DNA from: Paenibacillus oceani | GTDB lineage: Bacteria > Bacillota > Bacilli > Paenibacillales > NBRC-103111 | DNA length: 64,000 nt | Direction of reading: 5' to 3' | Assembly (NCBI RefSeq): GCF_014705615.1 | Contig: NZ_JACXJA010000013.1 | Coordinates: forward strand, 1 to 64,000 | Shown here: positions 49,689 through 60,095 of the stretch, one piece after another | Position numbering within the stretch: the first letter of the stretch is position 1 | How the letters are laid out: each line of letters starts with the position of its first letter | Program-made: the position numbers and the translations under genes | Notes under the pieces: model-generated | Seen by the model: the letters and a program-made list of their open reading frames with translations, nothing else | Told to the model about the DNA's origin: nothing | Database searches by the model: none

Positions 49689-52600
49689 TCAGCGCCGGTA
49701 ACGGTACACGTCTCCGTTCTCCAGCACGACCCATGGTTTAGGCTGCGCCTCTCCCGCCCGGATGGCCGCGACGGGATGCTTGAACCGGGTCTTCTTGGCG
49801 ATCTCGCCCTGGTCGGACAACTGAACCAACAAACCGCGGTCCACAGCCGCCCAATACTCGGTTACGCCGCCGCTGCTCCAGCCGTCCACATGCTGCACCC
49901 GGTCTTCCAGCGCCTTGCGGAACCGGACCGTGCCGTCTGGATTCAGCGCGTAGAACTGGAAGCCGTCCGAGCCGGCCAAAATCTCAGGCACTCCGTCCCC
50001 GTTGTAATCGCCATGGCGGATCGCATTCACTTCACCGCCGACGTTCCGCTGCCACAGCTCCTGCAGCTTCCCGCTATACCCGGCCAGACGTACTTCATTT
50101 TGCTTCGTTCCCATCAGGAAAGCGGGCAACCCTCCGCTGCCGCCCTGCTCCAATACGTCCGCCACCTTCCAGCCCGGACCGCCGCCGCTGCCGCCGCGGG
50201 TAACGACGCGTTCGTTCCAGTACGCGTAATACGCATATTCCAGTGCGTAGACGCCCTCCTCCTTGCCATCGCCGTCAAAGTCAGCAAACGCCATATCTTC
50301 GATTCCGTAATAATACAACAAGTCCTCGTATTGAAGCGTTCCGTTCGCATCCAATCCGTAAATGTACCGGTACTGCGTGCCTACCATCACCCAAGGAGGT
50401 TGATCAGCTCCGTTCACATGCGCGACCCGGACGTTCGTGACGCCGAGCAGATTCCCCTTGCGTTCGCGCTGTGCGGCTCCGCTCGGGAATACGTAGCTCC
50501 ACAGCTCCTGGCCCTGCGCATTCAGCGCATGCACGTGCCAGTTCTCCGTGGCGACGAATACAACCGGCTGCCCGTTCAACTGCTGGATCGTCACTTCGTT
50601 GACGCGCCCGGCGGCCGCGAAGCTCCACATCACCTGACCGGCATCGTCGATCGCCCTCACCGCGCCCTGAATACCTCCGAGCACCAGCTCCTCCTTGCCG
50701 TCTCCGTTCAGTTCGCCCCATGCGCTGTCCGTCACTTGTTCGGGGAACCGGTGTACCCGCTGCCAGTCGGCCAGCCCTTCCGGATGATCCGGTCTCGGCT
50801 TTTTCCACTCCCGCGGGTTTTCCCGATCCTTCACCTCCCGCTCCAGCCGCTGCAGCATCTGCTTCGACCAGACCGCCGTACCGGAATCAAGCGCTTCCTC
50901 CCGGACCGGTTCGCCCTGGGCATCGTAGACGACCCGGTCTTTGCGCAGCGAATGCGTCGTCCACTCTCCGCTGGCGGTATCCATCGAGAACATAACGGGC
51001 TGTGCGAACGCCAGCGTCTGCGAGCCGATCCGGATCTGGGTCGCCTCGGCCGCCAGCAGCTTTCCTTCGCCGATCAGATGGAACTTCCCGTCCGAAGCGA
51101 AATCGCTGCTCGTCAGCGCTGATTGGACGGCCAGCCATTGCTCTCCCTGCTGACGGATTTCCAGCGTCGTTTCGTTCAGCCGCCGCGTCTGAAGTGCGGG
51201 ACCGCTTTTACGGCTGGACAGTACATTGATAAAGCCGGTCTTCTCACCCGCCTCATACCCGCGCTCCTCAAACACTTCGCTGAGCACCGTTTCCTGATCG
51301 GCATACGGATACGGGTAATCGGACTTCCAATATTTGCGGAAATGACCGTACCGGTCCTGCGTGCGCAGATCCGAAGCGTCCAGACTGTCGATCGACATCG
51401 TCACGCCCTGCTGCTCCGCTTCGAAGCGGTCGCCGCCGCGAATATTCGGCGTCCCCAGTGTCTGCCACAGATTTTTCAGAACGTAGTCGCCGGCTTCGTT
51501 TACCGTGACATCGTCGTAAATCACATAAAAGCTGCCGTTCGGACTTACAACCGAGCGCTGCCAGTCCGTTCCGTTGTAATTCGGCACGATGCTGCGGCTA
51601 AGTCCGATGCCGTCAATGTCCGCCGACCACTGCAGCTCGGCAAGCGGCGGCTTCTTCCGCTGCTCCCCGTCCTTCGTGACGACAAGCCCGGTATGATGCT
51701 CCGGCGTATTCTCGATATAATCCCGGTCGGTCAGGAACAGCCTGCCGTTCGCCGTATAATTGAGAATCGCGTTGCCGTCCTGATGGCCGTGCGCTCCGGC
51801 CGAGAAGCCGTCCAGAATCAGATAGCTGTCATCCAGCCCGAACCCTTCGCGGAACGTCAGCTTATGGAACGTATCCTCCAGCGCCACGTCAAGCGGCGCC
51901 TGCTCCTTCTCCCTCAAGTCGTCATAGATGCCCGGCTCGATGGAGGACGCCTGCACCCTCGGGTATGTTCCTTCCGGCGGACCGGCCGACTCGTCCGGCT
52001 TCACCGCCATATACCGGTGGATCGGATAGTCCAGATCGCCCATCCGCTGATCCGGGAACGGTCCGGTTCTCGCCCGCTCCAGCAGAAACCGGTAAAGCGG
52101 ATCGCCGTACAGCCACGTCGCGGCGTTCATCACTTGGGAGTGTCCCCACGAGAACCCGCTGCTGCTGTAGCCGAACGGATACGTGTCCCCGCCGCCGGCC
52201 ATCACGCCCAAATTATCGATCATCAGCGCATTCAGATCGGCGCTCGGACGCAGGCTCCGCTGCATGAAATCCAGATTTCCCGTCGCCATCGCGTAATCGA
52301 TATTCGTCATCGGCACGTGCATCAGGTAATCCGAGCCTTCGTCCAGGCTTATGTACGACGTATTTCCCGTGAAGATCCGTTCGCCCAGCTGCCTCCATCC
52401 CGAAGCTTCGGCCAAGCTGTAATAACGGAGGAAATAATCGCTCCCCGCGATCAGCGACAAGGCCGGGAAAATCTGATGGTTCCAGCGCGGACCGCTGGCC
52501 GCGGCTCCTGTCACGTAGCCGTCTCTCGCATTGGCCTCGAACGTCAGGTACAGCGCGGAGACGATCTGCTTGCGCTCGAGCGGCGTGAACAGCGGCGACG

Positions 52601-54410
52601 CCTCCATGATGGTCCAGTTCTGAATGAACGTGTCGCCGTCCGTCCACATGTTCGATCTTTCGTTCAGCTGCGCCTTCGCCTCCGCCGGATGCCGGTTCAG
52701 GAAAGACGCATACCCTTTGAGCAGCTTGCGGTACACTTCGCCGAAGCCCGGATTGCCGGTCAACTGGTAGTTTTCGCCGTAGATTTTGATCGCCGACAGT
52801 ACGGAATGCAAAGCTTTGGCATCCGTCTCGTTGTTCGCCGTCGGCTTCAGCTTCGACAGGCGCGTCCCCGCAGCGGCCAGCGCCGACTGAATATCGGCGG
52901 GGCTTGGGTCGCCGTCATATTGCAGATAGGAAGCCGCCTGATCGGACAGCTTCGCTTCCACCAGCCAAGGGAGCTCCGCGGTCGTCTGCTGACCGATAAT
53001 CTCCAGCAGCCGGTCGACGCCAAGCGCCGCTCCCGCCGTATCTCCCGCTCCGACGATAATCGTATTGCCGCCGAGACCGAACGGGTCGATCACCGTCAGC
53101 AGCTGATACCCGCCGTCCCCGGGATAGACGGCGTCGGCATACGACGCGCGCATCCCGTACAGCCGGGCAAGCAGGTCGTTATTGCCGAGAGAGCCGAGCA
53201 GCAGCGTATTGCCGGTCCAGCCGTCGCGGAACCGATCGCGGTCCGGCGCCGCCATAACGGCCTGAATGCCCCATCTCGTCTGGAGCGCCGTGGCGATCCG
53301 CTCGCCGAGCGCCCGCCATTCCTGACCGGCCGGCACGACGATCTTCAGCCCGTGCAGATCCGTCGTCCGCTGCAGAGGACGCAGCGGCAAATCTTTGTAC
53401 GGCGGCACATCGTTCGGATCAAGCACATTCACGTCCAGCATCGCCTGCGCACCTCCGTATACAGCGGCTATCACGGTCGCCCCCGGCGATACGCCGGTCA
53501 CGATACCGCCGCTTGCCGTCGCAATTCCGGGATTTGCAGACGTATAGTTCACCGTCCCACCATCCATTACGCGTACATCTCCATTCGTATAACTGCCCAG
53601 CATATGCACCTTCTTCGTCTGCCCCGCCACCACCTGCACGGACTCCGGATCGGCCCGAAGACCGATCAGGCTGCCGGGATCGGCAAGCGCGGCATCGCGT
53701 ATCCGGACGTTATCGACATAAAACGTGCCGAGACCTGTCGAGATCGTCGCAAACCGGAACACGTTCACCATCGAGGCCGTCGTATCCCGAAAGCCGGTAT
53801 CCTGGCGGAACATCAGCAAGCCATTTTCACTTTGCACCGTGATCGTCTTTTTGCCTGCCGCCGCGTCAAAGTCGACCCGGAACCGGTACCATTTCCCCGG
53901 TTCGTACGTCTCGCTCGAATAAGACCGGGTCGCCCCGTCATAATATTCGATCGTCCGGTTCGCCAGCAGCCCGATCCACTCGACCGGCTTCGTCCCTTGC
54001 GGGCCCGCGCTTTCCAGCAGCATGACCAGCCGGTCGGCGGTGTCCGCCTTCACCCACCACTCGACGCTGCCGCGTTCGATCGGATCGAACGACACCCGCG
54101 CTCCCATCGCCTTCGTCTTGTCGTTATCGGCGATCTTCATCGTCTTGGCGCCACTGACCGCATACACCTGATCGGTCACCGTCACCTCCGGCCCGGCATT
54201 CGTCCAGCCGTGCTGTCCGTTCAAGGGGCCTACTGCGAAATTTTCAAAATCGTAAAACAGCTCGCCTGCCGCTCCTGCTCCCCGGACCTCCGCCGGACCG
54301 AGTCCGATACCGGCGCCGAAGCCGCCGAATACGACGGCGACCGCAAGCAGAATGCTTAGTGCCGCCTTCGCCGTCCGCAAACGTACGCCGCGCTGTCCTG
54401 TGCTTCCCAT
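49689..54410 (-). CDS. Secreted heparinase II/III-like lyase with C-terminal propeller
   Basis: 1573 residues with a signal peptide (ALSILLAVAVVFGGFGAG). Order: a laminin-G/concanavalin-like module (about 50-245), a bacterial Ig-like Big2 module (about 250-335), a lyase-associated region, an alpha toroid (about 480-800), then the heparinase II/III sheet with DDSYLILDGFSAGAHGHQDG as signature. The C-terminal ~350 residues have FG-GAP-like repeats (GELNGDGKEELVLGG, DFDGDGKEEGVY, DYNGDGVPEILAG), an integrin-type beta-propeller. It likely degrades an acidic polysaccharide outside the cell. Next to the beta-propeller protein gene with 58 bases between them, so co-transcribed. Confidence 0.83.
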   Translation of the reverse strand: MGSTGQRGVRLRTAKAALSILLAVAVVFGGFGAGIGLGPAEVRGAGAAGELFYDFENFAVGPLNGQHGWTNAGPEVTVTDQVYAVSGAKTMKIADNDKTKAMGARVSFDPIERGSVEWWVKADTADRLVMLLESAGPQGTKPVEWIGLLANRTIEYYDGATRSYSSETYEPGKWYRFRVDFDAAAGKKTITVQSENGLLMFRQDTGFRDTTASMVNVFRFATISTGLGTFYVDNVRIRDAALADPGSLIGLRADPESVQVVAGQTKKVHMLGSYTNGDVRVMDGGTVNYTSANPGIATASGGIVTGVSPGATVIAAVYGGAQAMLDVNVLDPNDVPPYKDLPLRPLQRTTDLHGLKIVVPAGQEWRALGERIATALQTRWGIQAVMAAPDRDRFRDGWTGNTLLLGSLGNNDLLARLYGMRASYADAVYPGDGGYQLLTVIDPFGLGGNTIIVGAGDTAGAALGVDRLLEIIGQQTTAELPWLVEAKLSDQAASYLQYDGDPSPADIQSALAAAGTRLSKLKPTANNETDAKALHSVLSAIKIYGENYQLTGNPGFGEVYRKLLKGYASFLNRHPAEAKAQLNERSNMWTDGDTFIQNWTIMEASPLFTPLERKQIVSALYLTFEANARDGYVTGAAASGPRWNHQIFPALSLIAGSDYFLRYYSLAEASGWRQLGERIFTGNTSYISLDEGSDYLMHVPMTNIDYAMATGNLDFMQRSLRPSADLNALMIDNLGVMAGGGDTYPFGYSSSGFSWGHSQVMNAATWLYGDPLYRFLLERARTGPFPDQRMGDLDYPIHRYMAVKPDESAGPPEGTYPRVQASSIEPGIYDDLREKEQAPLDVALEDTFHKLTFREGFGLDDSYLILDGFSAGAHGHQDGNAILNYTANGRLFLTDRDYIENTPEHHTGLVVTKDGEQRKKPPLAELQWSADIDGIGLSRSIVPNYNGTDWQRSVVSPNGSFYVIYDDVTVNEAGDYVLKNLWQTLGTPNIRGGDRFEAEQQGVTMSIDSLDASDLRTQDRYGHFRKYWKSDYPYPYADQETVLSEVFEERGYEAGEKTGFINVLSSRKSGPALQTRRLNETTLEIRQQGEQWLAVQSALTSSDFASDGKFHLIGEGKLLAAEATQIRIGSQTLAFAQPVMFSMDTASGEWTTHSLRKDRVVYDAQGEPVREEALDSGTAVWSKQMLQRLEREVKDRENPREWKKPRPDHPEGLADWQRVHRFPEQVTDSAWGELNGDGKEELVLGGIQGAVRAIDDAGQVMWSFAAAGRVNEVTIQQLNGQPVVFVATENWHVHALNAQGQELWSYVFPSGAAQRERKGNLLGVTNVRVAHVNGADQPPWVMVGTQYRYIYGLDANGTLQYEDLLYYYGIEDMAFADFDGDGKEEGVYALEYAYYAYWNERVVTRGGSGGGPGWKVADVLEQGGSGGLPAFLMGTKQNEVRLAGYSGKLQELWQRNVGGEVNAIRHGDYNGDGVPEILAGSDGFQFYALNPDGTVRFRKALEDRVQHVDGWSSGGVTEYWAAVDRGLLVQLSDQGEIAKKTRFKHPVAAIRAGEAQPKPWVVLENGDVYRYRR

Positions 54411-54468
54411 CCTTTTCCCCTCCGATCACTTGGAAAGCCGCTTCTCCCCTTCGCGGGGGCGAAGCTCC

Positions 54469-57258
54469 TTAAGCGGTCCACGCCTGGATCAGCACGGCCG
54501 CATCCGCGCTTAAACGTTCCGATGCCGCCGCCGATATGAGCCCCTGCTGCAAAACAGCCGGGTCCTGAATATGGCTGACGAAGTCCTGCATGTAGGCAGC
54601 CGCCTGCCCCGCCGCCCCTTGCCCCAGCAAGATGCCGATAATATTCAGACGGTACTTCAGCTCGGCGGCGAACGTGCTGTTCATGCCGCCCGCGGCTTGA
54701 TAGGAATCGACCGCGGCCCGCATCGAGTCCAGGCTTACTTCCTCCTCTTCCTGCGGCAGCGTATACTTCCACAGATTCGCATCGTTCGCCATATACAAAT
54801 TGCCCAGATGGTCCTGCGTCAAATAATTGCCCGCGCCGGTTTTGATCCGGAAAAACTCCATCGTGTCCGGCTTGATCATAAACAGCGTCTTTTGCCGGTT
54901 CGTCCCGTACACATTGCCGTCCTTGCCGACCTCCAGGAATGCGTCGACCCATACCGTGCCGGTGCCGTACCGTCCGAGTCTCGCCGCTTTGTAGACAATT
55001 TGCTGCGTATCCGGATCGAACTTGAAGATCGTATCCTCCGCCACGCCCCAGATCAGGCCGTCCGGGCCGTCCAGCAAGCCGCTCACGACTTTGCGGCCGG
55101 GGACCGGTACGATCTCGAATACTTTGCTGTTCGTCGCCGTATCGAATACGAACAGCTTGCCTTCCGTCTCCGACGGCCCACTCGTGCCAAGACCGCCGTA
55201 AATCGTCGTTCCGCCGTAGATGAGGCCGTCCCGGTGCGCCAAGGAAACGACCCCCTGGTCGTGCACGATATCTTTGTGCACCTGCACTTGCCGGGTCGGC
55301 ACGTCATATACCGTCAGCGCCCCACTCAGCGAACCGTAATCGGGGACGGAGCCGACATACAGCTTGGAGAGCGAGTCGACGCCGACCATCGCGAACGGAC
55401 GGTCCTGGCCGTGGCTGACCAGCTCGGCTACCCTTCGCGGATTCGCGGACGTCCACGGTGCGGTCGGATCATATTCGTGCACCCTCGCATTCCCGTACGT
55501 GCCGATATACAGCTTGTTGTTGACGCTCGCCACCGATTCGACCTGGCCGAACTGCTGCACGTCCGTGAACGTGCCGTCCGCCGGACGATAGGATGTAAAG
55601 CCGGTAGCCCCCAAGTAACCGCCGATGTATATATTGCCGTCATAGCCGGTATGCAAACTTTGAATCAGAATCGGGGAGCCGTAATTGTCGACTTTTAGAG
55701 TAGACAGATTGCCGGTTTGCTTGTTGTTGAAAAAGATCTGGCCTTTCTCGCTAAAACCGACAAACGTATACCCCGGCCACTGCGGATCGTTCAGCTGCAG
55801 AAATTTGCCGTCGAAAAAGTTGAACGCTCTCGCGTTCGGGTCCGCAAACTCTACAGCAAACGTTTTGGTCACCACGTTATACGAGCGCAATACGTAGCCA
55901 CCGAAATAAATATTCTGATCGTCGCCCGGCATAACCGCCAGCGTCCTCGATCCCATGCCGAGACCGTTCGGGTCGTAATATTCGACCGTCTCCGTGGCGA
56001 CATCCACGATCAGCAGGTGATCCGGCTTGTTCAGCCTGACGAACAGCTTGCCGAGCGCATAACCCATATTGGTAGCAAAATCGTAGTTTGTGTAAGCGGC
56101 GGGAAGGAGGGTCTGCAAAATTTCTTCGTGAGTCCCGGTGGCCAGATCGATCTTGACGATCCCCGCCGTCACCCCTCCGACGCCTGCATACACGACGTTG
56201 TTGTCGCCGTCGTAAGCGATGGAGCGGACGTATTTCTCCGTCGGATGTACCCGGCCGAGATCGTTTACCTGATTGGTCGCCGGGTCGTACTCGAACACGT
56301 GCGCATTCGGATACGTGCCGGCATAGATTTTACCGTCCGCACCGGCCACCAGCGCCCAGATGTGCGTCTCCGCGCCCAGCCGTCCCAGATCGACGATACT
56401 GTCGCTGCCCGGCGTGTATTGATACAGATGGCCGTCATAATGAGTGCCCGCATAGATTTTACCGTCGCTTGCCGCCTTGACGCCCCACGCTCCGGTGACG
56501 CCGGGCATCGGGATCGTCTTGATCACATCAGCAGAGAGCAGGTCGACTACGGCAAATACCGTGCTGTCGTTGGCGCCCTTCACCACCGTATACGCGACAT
56601 CCTTGCCCTGCTCCCGTCCGATCGCGGCGTCCTGATTAATGAAATTCATAATCGGCTGTCCCAGAGACTCGAACGTACCGATCGGATTCACTTCCACCTT
56701 CACATCGTCGATATGACCCGCCCCCTGTCCTGTCGTTGAAGAATACAGCAGCACCGAAGCCGTCACCGCATCCGCCGGAGCGATGCCGGATACGCCGCCC
56801 TTCACCCATTCCCCTGCGGAGAGATCCACTCCGGCCGAAGTGTTCGCCACCCGGGTTCCGGCTTCATTAAAAAACTGCAAATAGATGGACAGCGCCCCGC
56901 GCTCCACCTGAAACATAGCCGACGCCGAATAAGCGGTCCCCGGGACGATCGCGAACTTGTCGCTCTCCACCCCAAGCGCCGCCGTAGGAGACAAGTCATC
57001 CAGATGAAGACTGAAGCTCCCGCTATACTTGGACGTACTCGTAATCCCGTACGTAGCCGCAGCCACGCCGTTGCCGTACGTTTGCCTCCAGCCCGGAATC
57101 ACGCCTCCGGGAGCTTGCTGCTCGAACCCTGCGTTCACAATCGCTATCGCCGGAGAGCTGGCCAATCCGGCCTTGCCCGGCACCATAACCGAGATGAGGC
57201 ACAGCAGCATGGCCAGACAGCAGATGAGGCCGTTTTTAGCCCCGTTTCGAACGTACAT
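54469..57258 (-). CDS. Secreted protein with CBM-like domain and beta-propeller
   Basis: About 929 residues. The ATG at 57258 is followed by a signal peptide (LICCLAMLLCLISVMVPG). Residues ~40-185 form a CBM-like module sharing its layout with those of the cassette 1 lyase (NAGFEQQ, SLHLDDLSPTAALGVESDKF). The bulk consists of repeated blades (GKIYAGTHYDGHLYQYTPGS, GKIYAGTYPNAHVFEYDPAT, KLYIGTYGNARVHEYDPT), a seven-bladed-type propeller. A C-terminal helical tail resembles the FIMAH-type spacer found in some lyases. No catalytic motif seen; it may bind polysaccharide on the surface or be an unrecognised lyase. Operon with the downstream lyase. Confidence 0.78.
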   Translation of the reverse strand: MYVRNGAKNGLICCLAMLLCLISVMVPGKAGLASSPAIAIVNAGFEQQAPGGVIPGWRQTYGNGVAAATYGITSTSKYSGSFSLHLDDLSPTAALGVESDKFAIVPGTAYSASAMFQVERGALSIYLQFFNEAGTRVANTSAGVDLSAGEWVKGGVSGIAPADAVTASVLLYSSTTGQGAGHIDDVKVEVNPIGTFESLGQPIMNFINQDAAIGREQGKDVAYTVVKGANDSTVFAVVDLLSADVIKTIPMPGVTGAWGVKAASDGKIYAGTHYDGHLYQYTPGSDSIVDLGRLGAETHIWALVAGADGKIYAGTYPNAHVFEYDPATNQVNDLGRVHPTEKYVRSIAYDGDNNVVYAGVGGVTAGIVKIDLATGTHEEILQTLLPAAYTNYDFATNMGYALGKLFVRLNKPDHLLIVDVATETVEYYDPNGLGMGSRTLAVMPGDDQNIYFGGYVLRSYNVVTKTFAVEFADPNARAFNFFDGKFLQLNDPQWPGYTFVGFSEKGQIFFNNKQTGNLSTLKVDNYGSPILIQSLHTGYDGNIYIGGYLGATGFTSYRPADGTFTDVQQFGQVESVASVNNKLYIGTYGNARVHEYDPTAPWTSANPRRVAELVSHGQDRPFAMVGVDSLSKLYVGSVPDYGSLSGALTVYDVPTRQVQVHKDIVHDQGVVSLAHRDGLIYGGTTIYGGLGTSGPSETEGKLFVFDTATNSKVFEIVPVPGRKVVSGLLDGPDGLIWGVAEDTIFKFDPDTQQIVYKAARLGRYGTGTVWVDAFLEVGKDGNVYGTNRQKTLFMIKPDTMEFFRIKTGAGNYLTQDHLGNLYMANDANLWKYTLPQEEEEVSLDSMRAAVDSYQAAGGMNSTFAAELKYRLNIIGILLGQGAAGQAAAYMQDFVSHIQDPAVLQQGLISAAASERLSADAAVLIQAWTA

Positions 57259-57465
57259 AAGCGAATCCCCACTTTCCTGATTAAGTTCCGGGATGCGATT
57301 CGTCGATGTCGTCATGGTGTTGGCAGCTTTCACATGCGGACAAGCCTAGCCGGCACCCGTCAGCCCCGTTGGTCGAAAAGCCGCACGTGTCATCCTTTTC
57401 GTTCAGGACTGGACGGCACCTCAGACAAACTTGTTGGTAACGGGCATCACCCCTTTCCGTTAATA

Positions 57466-57500
57466 AAAGACCGCCGCTTTCCCCTGCGGTAGACGGCGGC
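57466..57500 (-). terminator. Terminator of the dehydrogenase gene
   Basis: CCGCCG/CGGCGG stem on the minus strand followed by TCTTTTATTA, just beyond the stop at 57513. The gap from 57259 to 57465 has no supported gene. Confidence 0.65.
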
Positions 57501-57512
57501 CTCCCTCTTCTG

Positions 57513-58508
57513 TTACGCCAGCGTGCTCATCTGCTCTTCGCGAACCTCGCCTTCGAGCGGCGTGCCGGCCAGCAGCCGCTTCAATTCGTCGATCGCAAAT
57601 TGGCCGACCCGCTTCACCCCGTTATTGACCGCTCCCGCGATATGCGGCGTCAAGATGCAATTCGGCAAGCTCCGCAGCGGATGGTCCGGCGCAGGCGGCT
57701 CCGGGTCGGTGACGTCGAGGCAGGCGAACAGCCGCCCCTTGCGGAGCTCCTCGACCAGCGCTTCCTCGTCCACGATGGAGCCCCGGGCCGTATTGATCAG
57801 GATCGCGTCGTCCTTCATGACGGCCAGCCGCTCGCGGTTGATCATCTTGTACGTCGCCGGAAGGGACGGGGCGTGAATGGAGACGACGTCGCTTGCGGCC
57901 AGCACGACTTCCAGCTCGGCCTTTTGCGCTCCCATAGCCGCCGCCTGCTCGGCCGTCATCACCGGATCGTAGATCATGATATGGACGTCGAAATTGCGCA
58001 GCAGACGGATATAGTGGCCGCCCGCTTTGCCGCCGCCGATGACGCCGATCGTCACCTGGTACAGCTCGCGCACTTTATCTCTGCCCGAACCCCAGCCGCC
58101 CAGGCGGGTCGACTGCGACAGCCACCACATATGCTTGAGCGAAGCGATCGTGAAGCCGAGCGCCGTCTCGGCTACGCCCCTGCCAAGCGGCCCGTTGGCG
58201 CTCGACACCCGGATGCCCCGCCGCCAAACTTCCGGGGTGACGATCCCTTTCACCGTACCTGCGGCGTGGAGCACTCCTTTTAATTTCGGGGCACCTTCCA
58301 AAATATCTCCGGTCAGCGCAGGGCACCCCCACGAGGTAATCGCGATGTCGGCTCCTTCGATAACCGCCTTCATGGCAACCGGCTGCATCGGCCCTTCCTG
58401 CTCGATCCGGGCGACCTCCCCGAGCGCGCTCAACTGCTCCCAGTGTTTCTCGCCAAAAATCCGTTGCTGTATTCGAGGTTCTGCCAGTACGGCTATTCGA
58501 ACTCCCAT
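57513..58508 (-). CDS. D-isomer-specific 2-hydroxyacid dehydrogenase
   Basis: 331 residues. NAD-binding motif VGVIGGGKAGGHYIRLL (GxGxxG-like, here GGGKAG), then HAPSLPATYKMINRERL, the catalytic Arg in INTARGSIVDEEAL, Glu in VTDPEPP, and His in LTPHIAGAVNNG. It reduces or oxidises a 2-hydroxy acid in the cytoplasm. In this setting it may process a product of uronate or modified-sugar breakdown, which is an inference from its place between the binding protein and the lyases. GGAGATGGAGAG precedes the ATG. Confidence 0.9.
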   Translation of the reverse strand: MGVRIAVLAEPRIQQRIFGEKHWEQLSALGEVARIEQEGPMQPVAMKAVIEGADIAITSWGCPALTGDILEGAPKLKGVLHAAGTVKGIVTPEVWRRGIRVSSANGPLGRGVAETALGFTIASLKHMWWLSQSTRLGGWGSGRDKVRELYQVTIGVIGGGKAGGHYIRLLRNFDVHIMIYDPVMTAEQAAAMGAQKAELEVVLAASDVVSIHAPSLPATYKMINRERLAVMKDDAILINTARGSIVDEEALVEELRKGRLFACLDVTDPEPPAPDHPLRSLPNCILTPHIAGAVNNGVKRVGQFAIDELKRLLAGTPLEGEVREEQMSTLA

Positions 58509-58581
58509 CTTCTCTCCATCTCCATCCTTGTAAGTTGTGTCCGGCGTACCCGGTCCACTAAGCTTATGCCCGTTCGTTCCT

Positions 58582-59892
58582 TTATTTGTTTTTCTGCTTG
58601 TCGAGCTCCGCCTTCAGCTTCTCTTCGAGCTGGCGGATCGCCGTGTTCAGGTCGACCTTGCCTTGAGCGACCTCGATGAACGTCGTGCCGACGAGGTTTT
58701 GCTGCGTCGCGCCGGGAACGTCCAGCAGATCAGCCTTACGCTTCTGCGTATAAGGTGTCGGCGGGTAATGGTTAACGGCCTTCATGTTTTTCTTGCTGTA
58801 TACCGGATGTCCGGTGCCGAGCGCACCTTCGATCTCCTTGCTGTTCAGCGTAGTCGTGATGCCCCGCTTGGAATCGGCCAGTTGAATCTCGTCCGAGAGC
58901 ATCGCCATAATGACCTCGAACGCTTCTTCCTTATGCTTGCTCGTCTTGGAGAGACCCAGATAGGCCGGTCCCCGCTGCGGCGCCAGCTTCGGCGCTCCTT
59001 CCATGATCGGGTACGTCACCATGTCCCAGTTCACCGACTCGGGGATCGTCAAGTAGACACTGTGTTGATTCGGCATGAGTGCGACTTTTCCTTTGGAGAA
59101 GGCGGCATTTTCATTCGTATTCGTCGCCTCGATCTTGTTGTTCGGAATTTCATAAAACCGCTTCAGATTAGTGAACAGCAGCTTCCACTTCTCCGGGTCG
59201 GCGAGCTGATCCCGGGTCGGATCGAGAATCGGCAGCGAGAACGGATTGTCGCGCAGCGTATTAACCGGATTGGAGCTGAAGCCCCGGTACTCCACGCCTC
59301 CGTCCACACGCGTCATCTTTTTGGAGATGTCATAGATCTCATCCCAGGTCATGCCGTCCTTCGGATAAGCGACGCCGAATTTATCGAACAAATCTTTGTT
59401 GTAATACAGCACCTGCGGGAAATAAGGCGGCATCGGCAGCCCGTACACCGCTTCCGAACGTCCGGCGTCGATCACTTCGTCCATAAACACTTTAACGAAT
59501 CGCTGCGTATCGTACTTGTTCGTCTTGATCAGCTCGGACAAGTCGTAGCCGATCCCGAGATCGAGGTAACTCGTGCGGATACTGGGCACGTCGAACCGGA
59601 TAATATCCGGGATGTCCCCCGCCGCCACCAGCTCCGGCATCGTGGTTCCTTTCCCGTTGACGATATACTCGACCGTAATGTGCGGGAACTTCTGAGCGAA
59701 CATCGCCTTGAACCGCTCGTTGAATTCCGCCGCCGACACGCCGCCGCCCCATATTTTCAACGTATACGGTTCCTTCGGCTTCGGCGCCGCCGGTGCCGGA
59801 TCGCCTCCTTCCTTCGTACCCTGAGCTCCACAGGCGGACACCAGAACGGACATCAGAGCAGCTATAGCGATATACCCCTTCTTTTTAACCAT
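58582..59892 (-). CDS. Extracellular solute-binding lipoprotein, polysaccharide cassette 2
   Basis: About 436 residues; the ATG at 59892 follows GGGGAGG at 9 bases. Lipobox VSAC. Motifs VLYYNKDLFDKFGVAYPKDG and MTWDEIY. Close paralogue of the cassette 1 protein at 36130-37467. First gene of a minus-strand group (binding protein, dehydrogenase, propeller protein, lyase, GntR fusion). The promoter upstream has a cre-like core in its spacer. Confidence 0.9.
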   Translation of the reverse strand: MVKKKGYIAIAALMSVLVSACGAQGTKEGGDPAPAAPKPKEPYTLKIWGGGVSAAEFNERFKAMFAQKFPHITVEYIVNGKGTTMPELVAAGDIPDIIRFDVPSIRTSYLDLGIGYDLSELIKTNKYDTQRFVKVFMDEVIDAGRSEAVYGLPMPPYFPQVLYYNKDLFDKFGVAYPKDGMTWDEIYDISKKMTRVDGGVEYRGFSSNPVNTLRDNPFSLPILDPTRDQLADPEKWKLLFTNLKRFYEIPNNKIEATNTNENAAFSKGKVALMPNQHSVYLTIPESVNWDMVTYPIMEGAPKLAPQRGPAYLGLSKTSKHKEEAFEVIMAMLSDEIQLADSKRGITTTLNSKEIEGALGTGHPVYSKKNMKAVNHYPPTPYTQKRKADLLDVPGATQQNLVGTTFIEVAQGKVDLNTAIRQLEEKLKAELDKQKNK

Positions 59893-60066
59893 AGCAACCA
59901 CCCTCCCCTAAACATCTTGTTTGTTGTGTTTCAATACGGCGAAAACAGCTTCTTTCGCTTCGACCCCTTACGGACAAACATCCCCCTTATCGTTCTGTAG
60001 TCCCGCCGGTCATCGTGTATTGAATCGGGTTGTGGTGTCTTTCTAGTTCCAATGTTTCTAACGTTT

Positions 60067-60095
60067 ATTTTAGAAAGCGCTTTATTTATTGTCAA
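60067..60095 (-). promoter_or_regulatory. Promoter of cassette 2 with a cre-like core in the spacer
   Basis: Minus strand TTGACA (60090-60095), exactly 17 bases, TAAAAT (60067-60072). The spacer holds AAAGCGCTTTC, the symmetric core of CcpA cre sites. A repressor bound here would block polymerase directly. The leader to the ATG at 59892 is about 165 bases. Confidence 0.7.

Noticed and set aside
49498-49734. Upstream extension of the second GntR fusion
   Set aside because: No ribosome site; the alternative ATG at 49497 aligns with the start of the first copy.
51123-54359. Plus-strand open frame of 1078 codons
   Set aside because: Antisense to the second lyase gene, same Arg/His-rich composition, no recognisable family.
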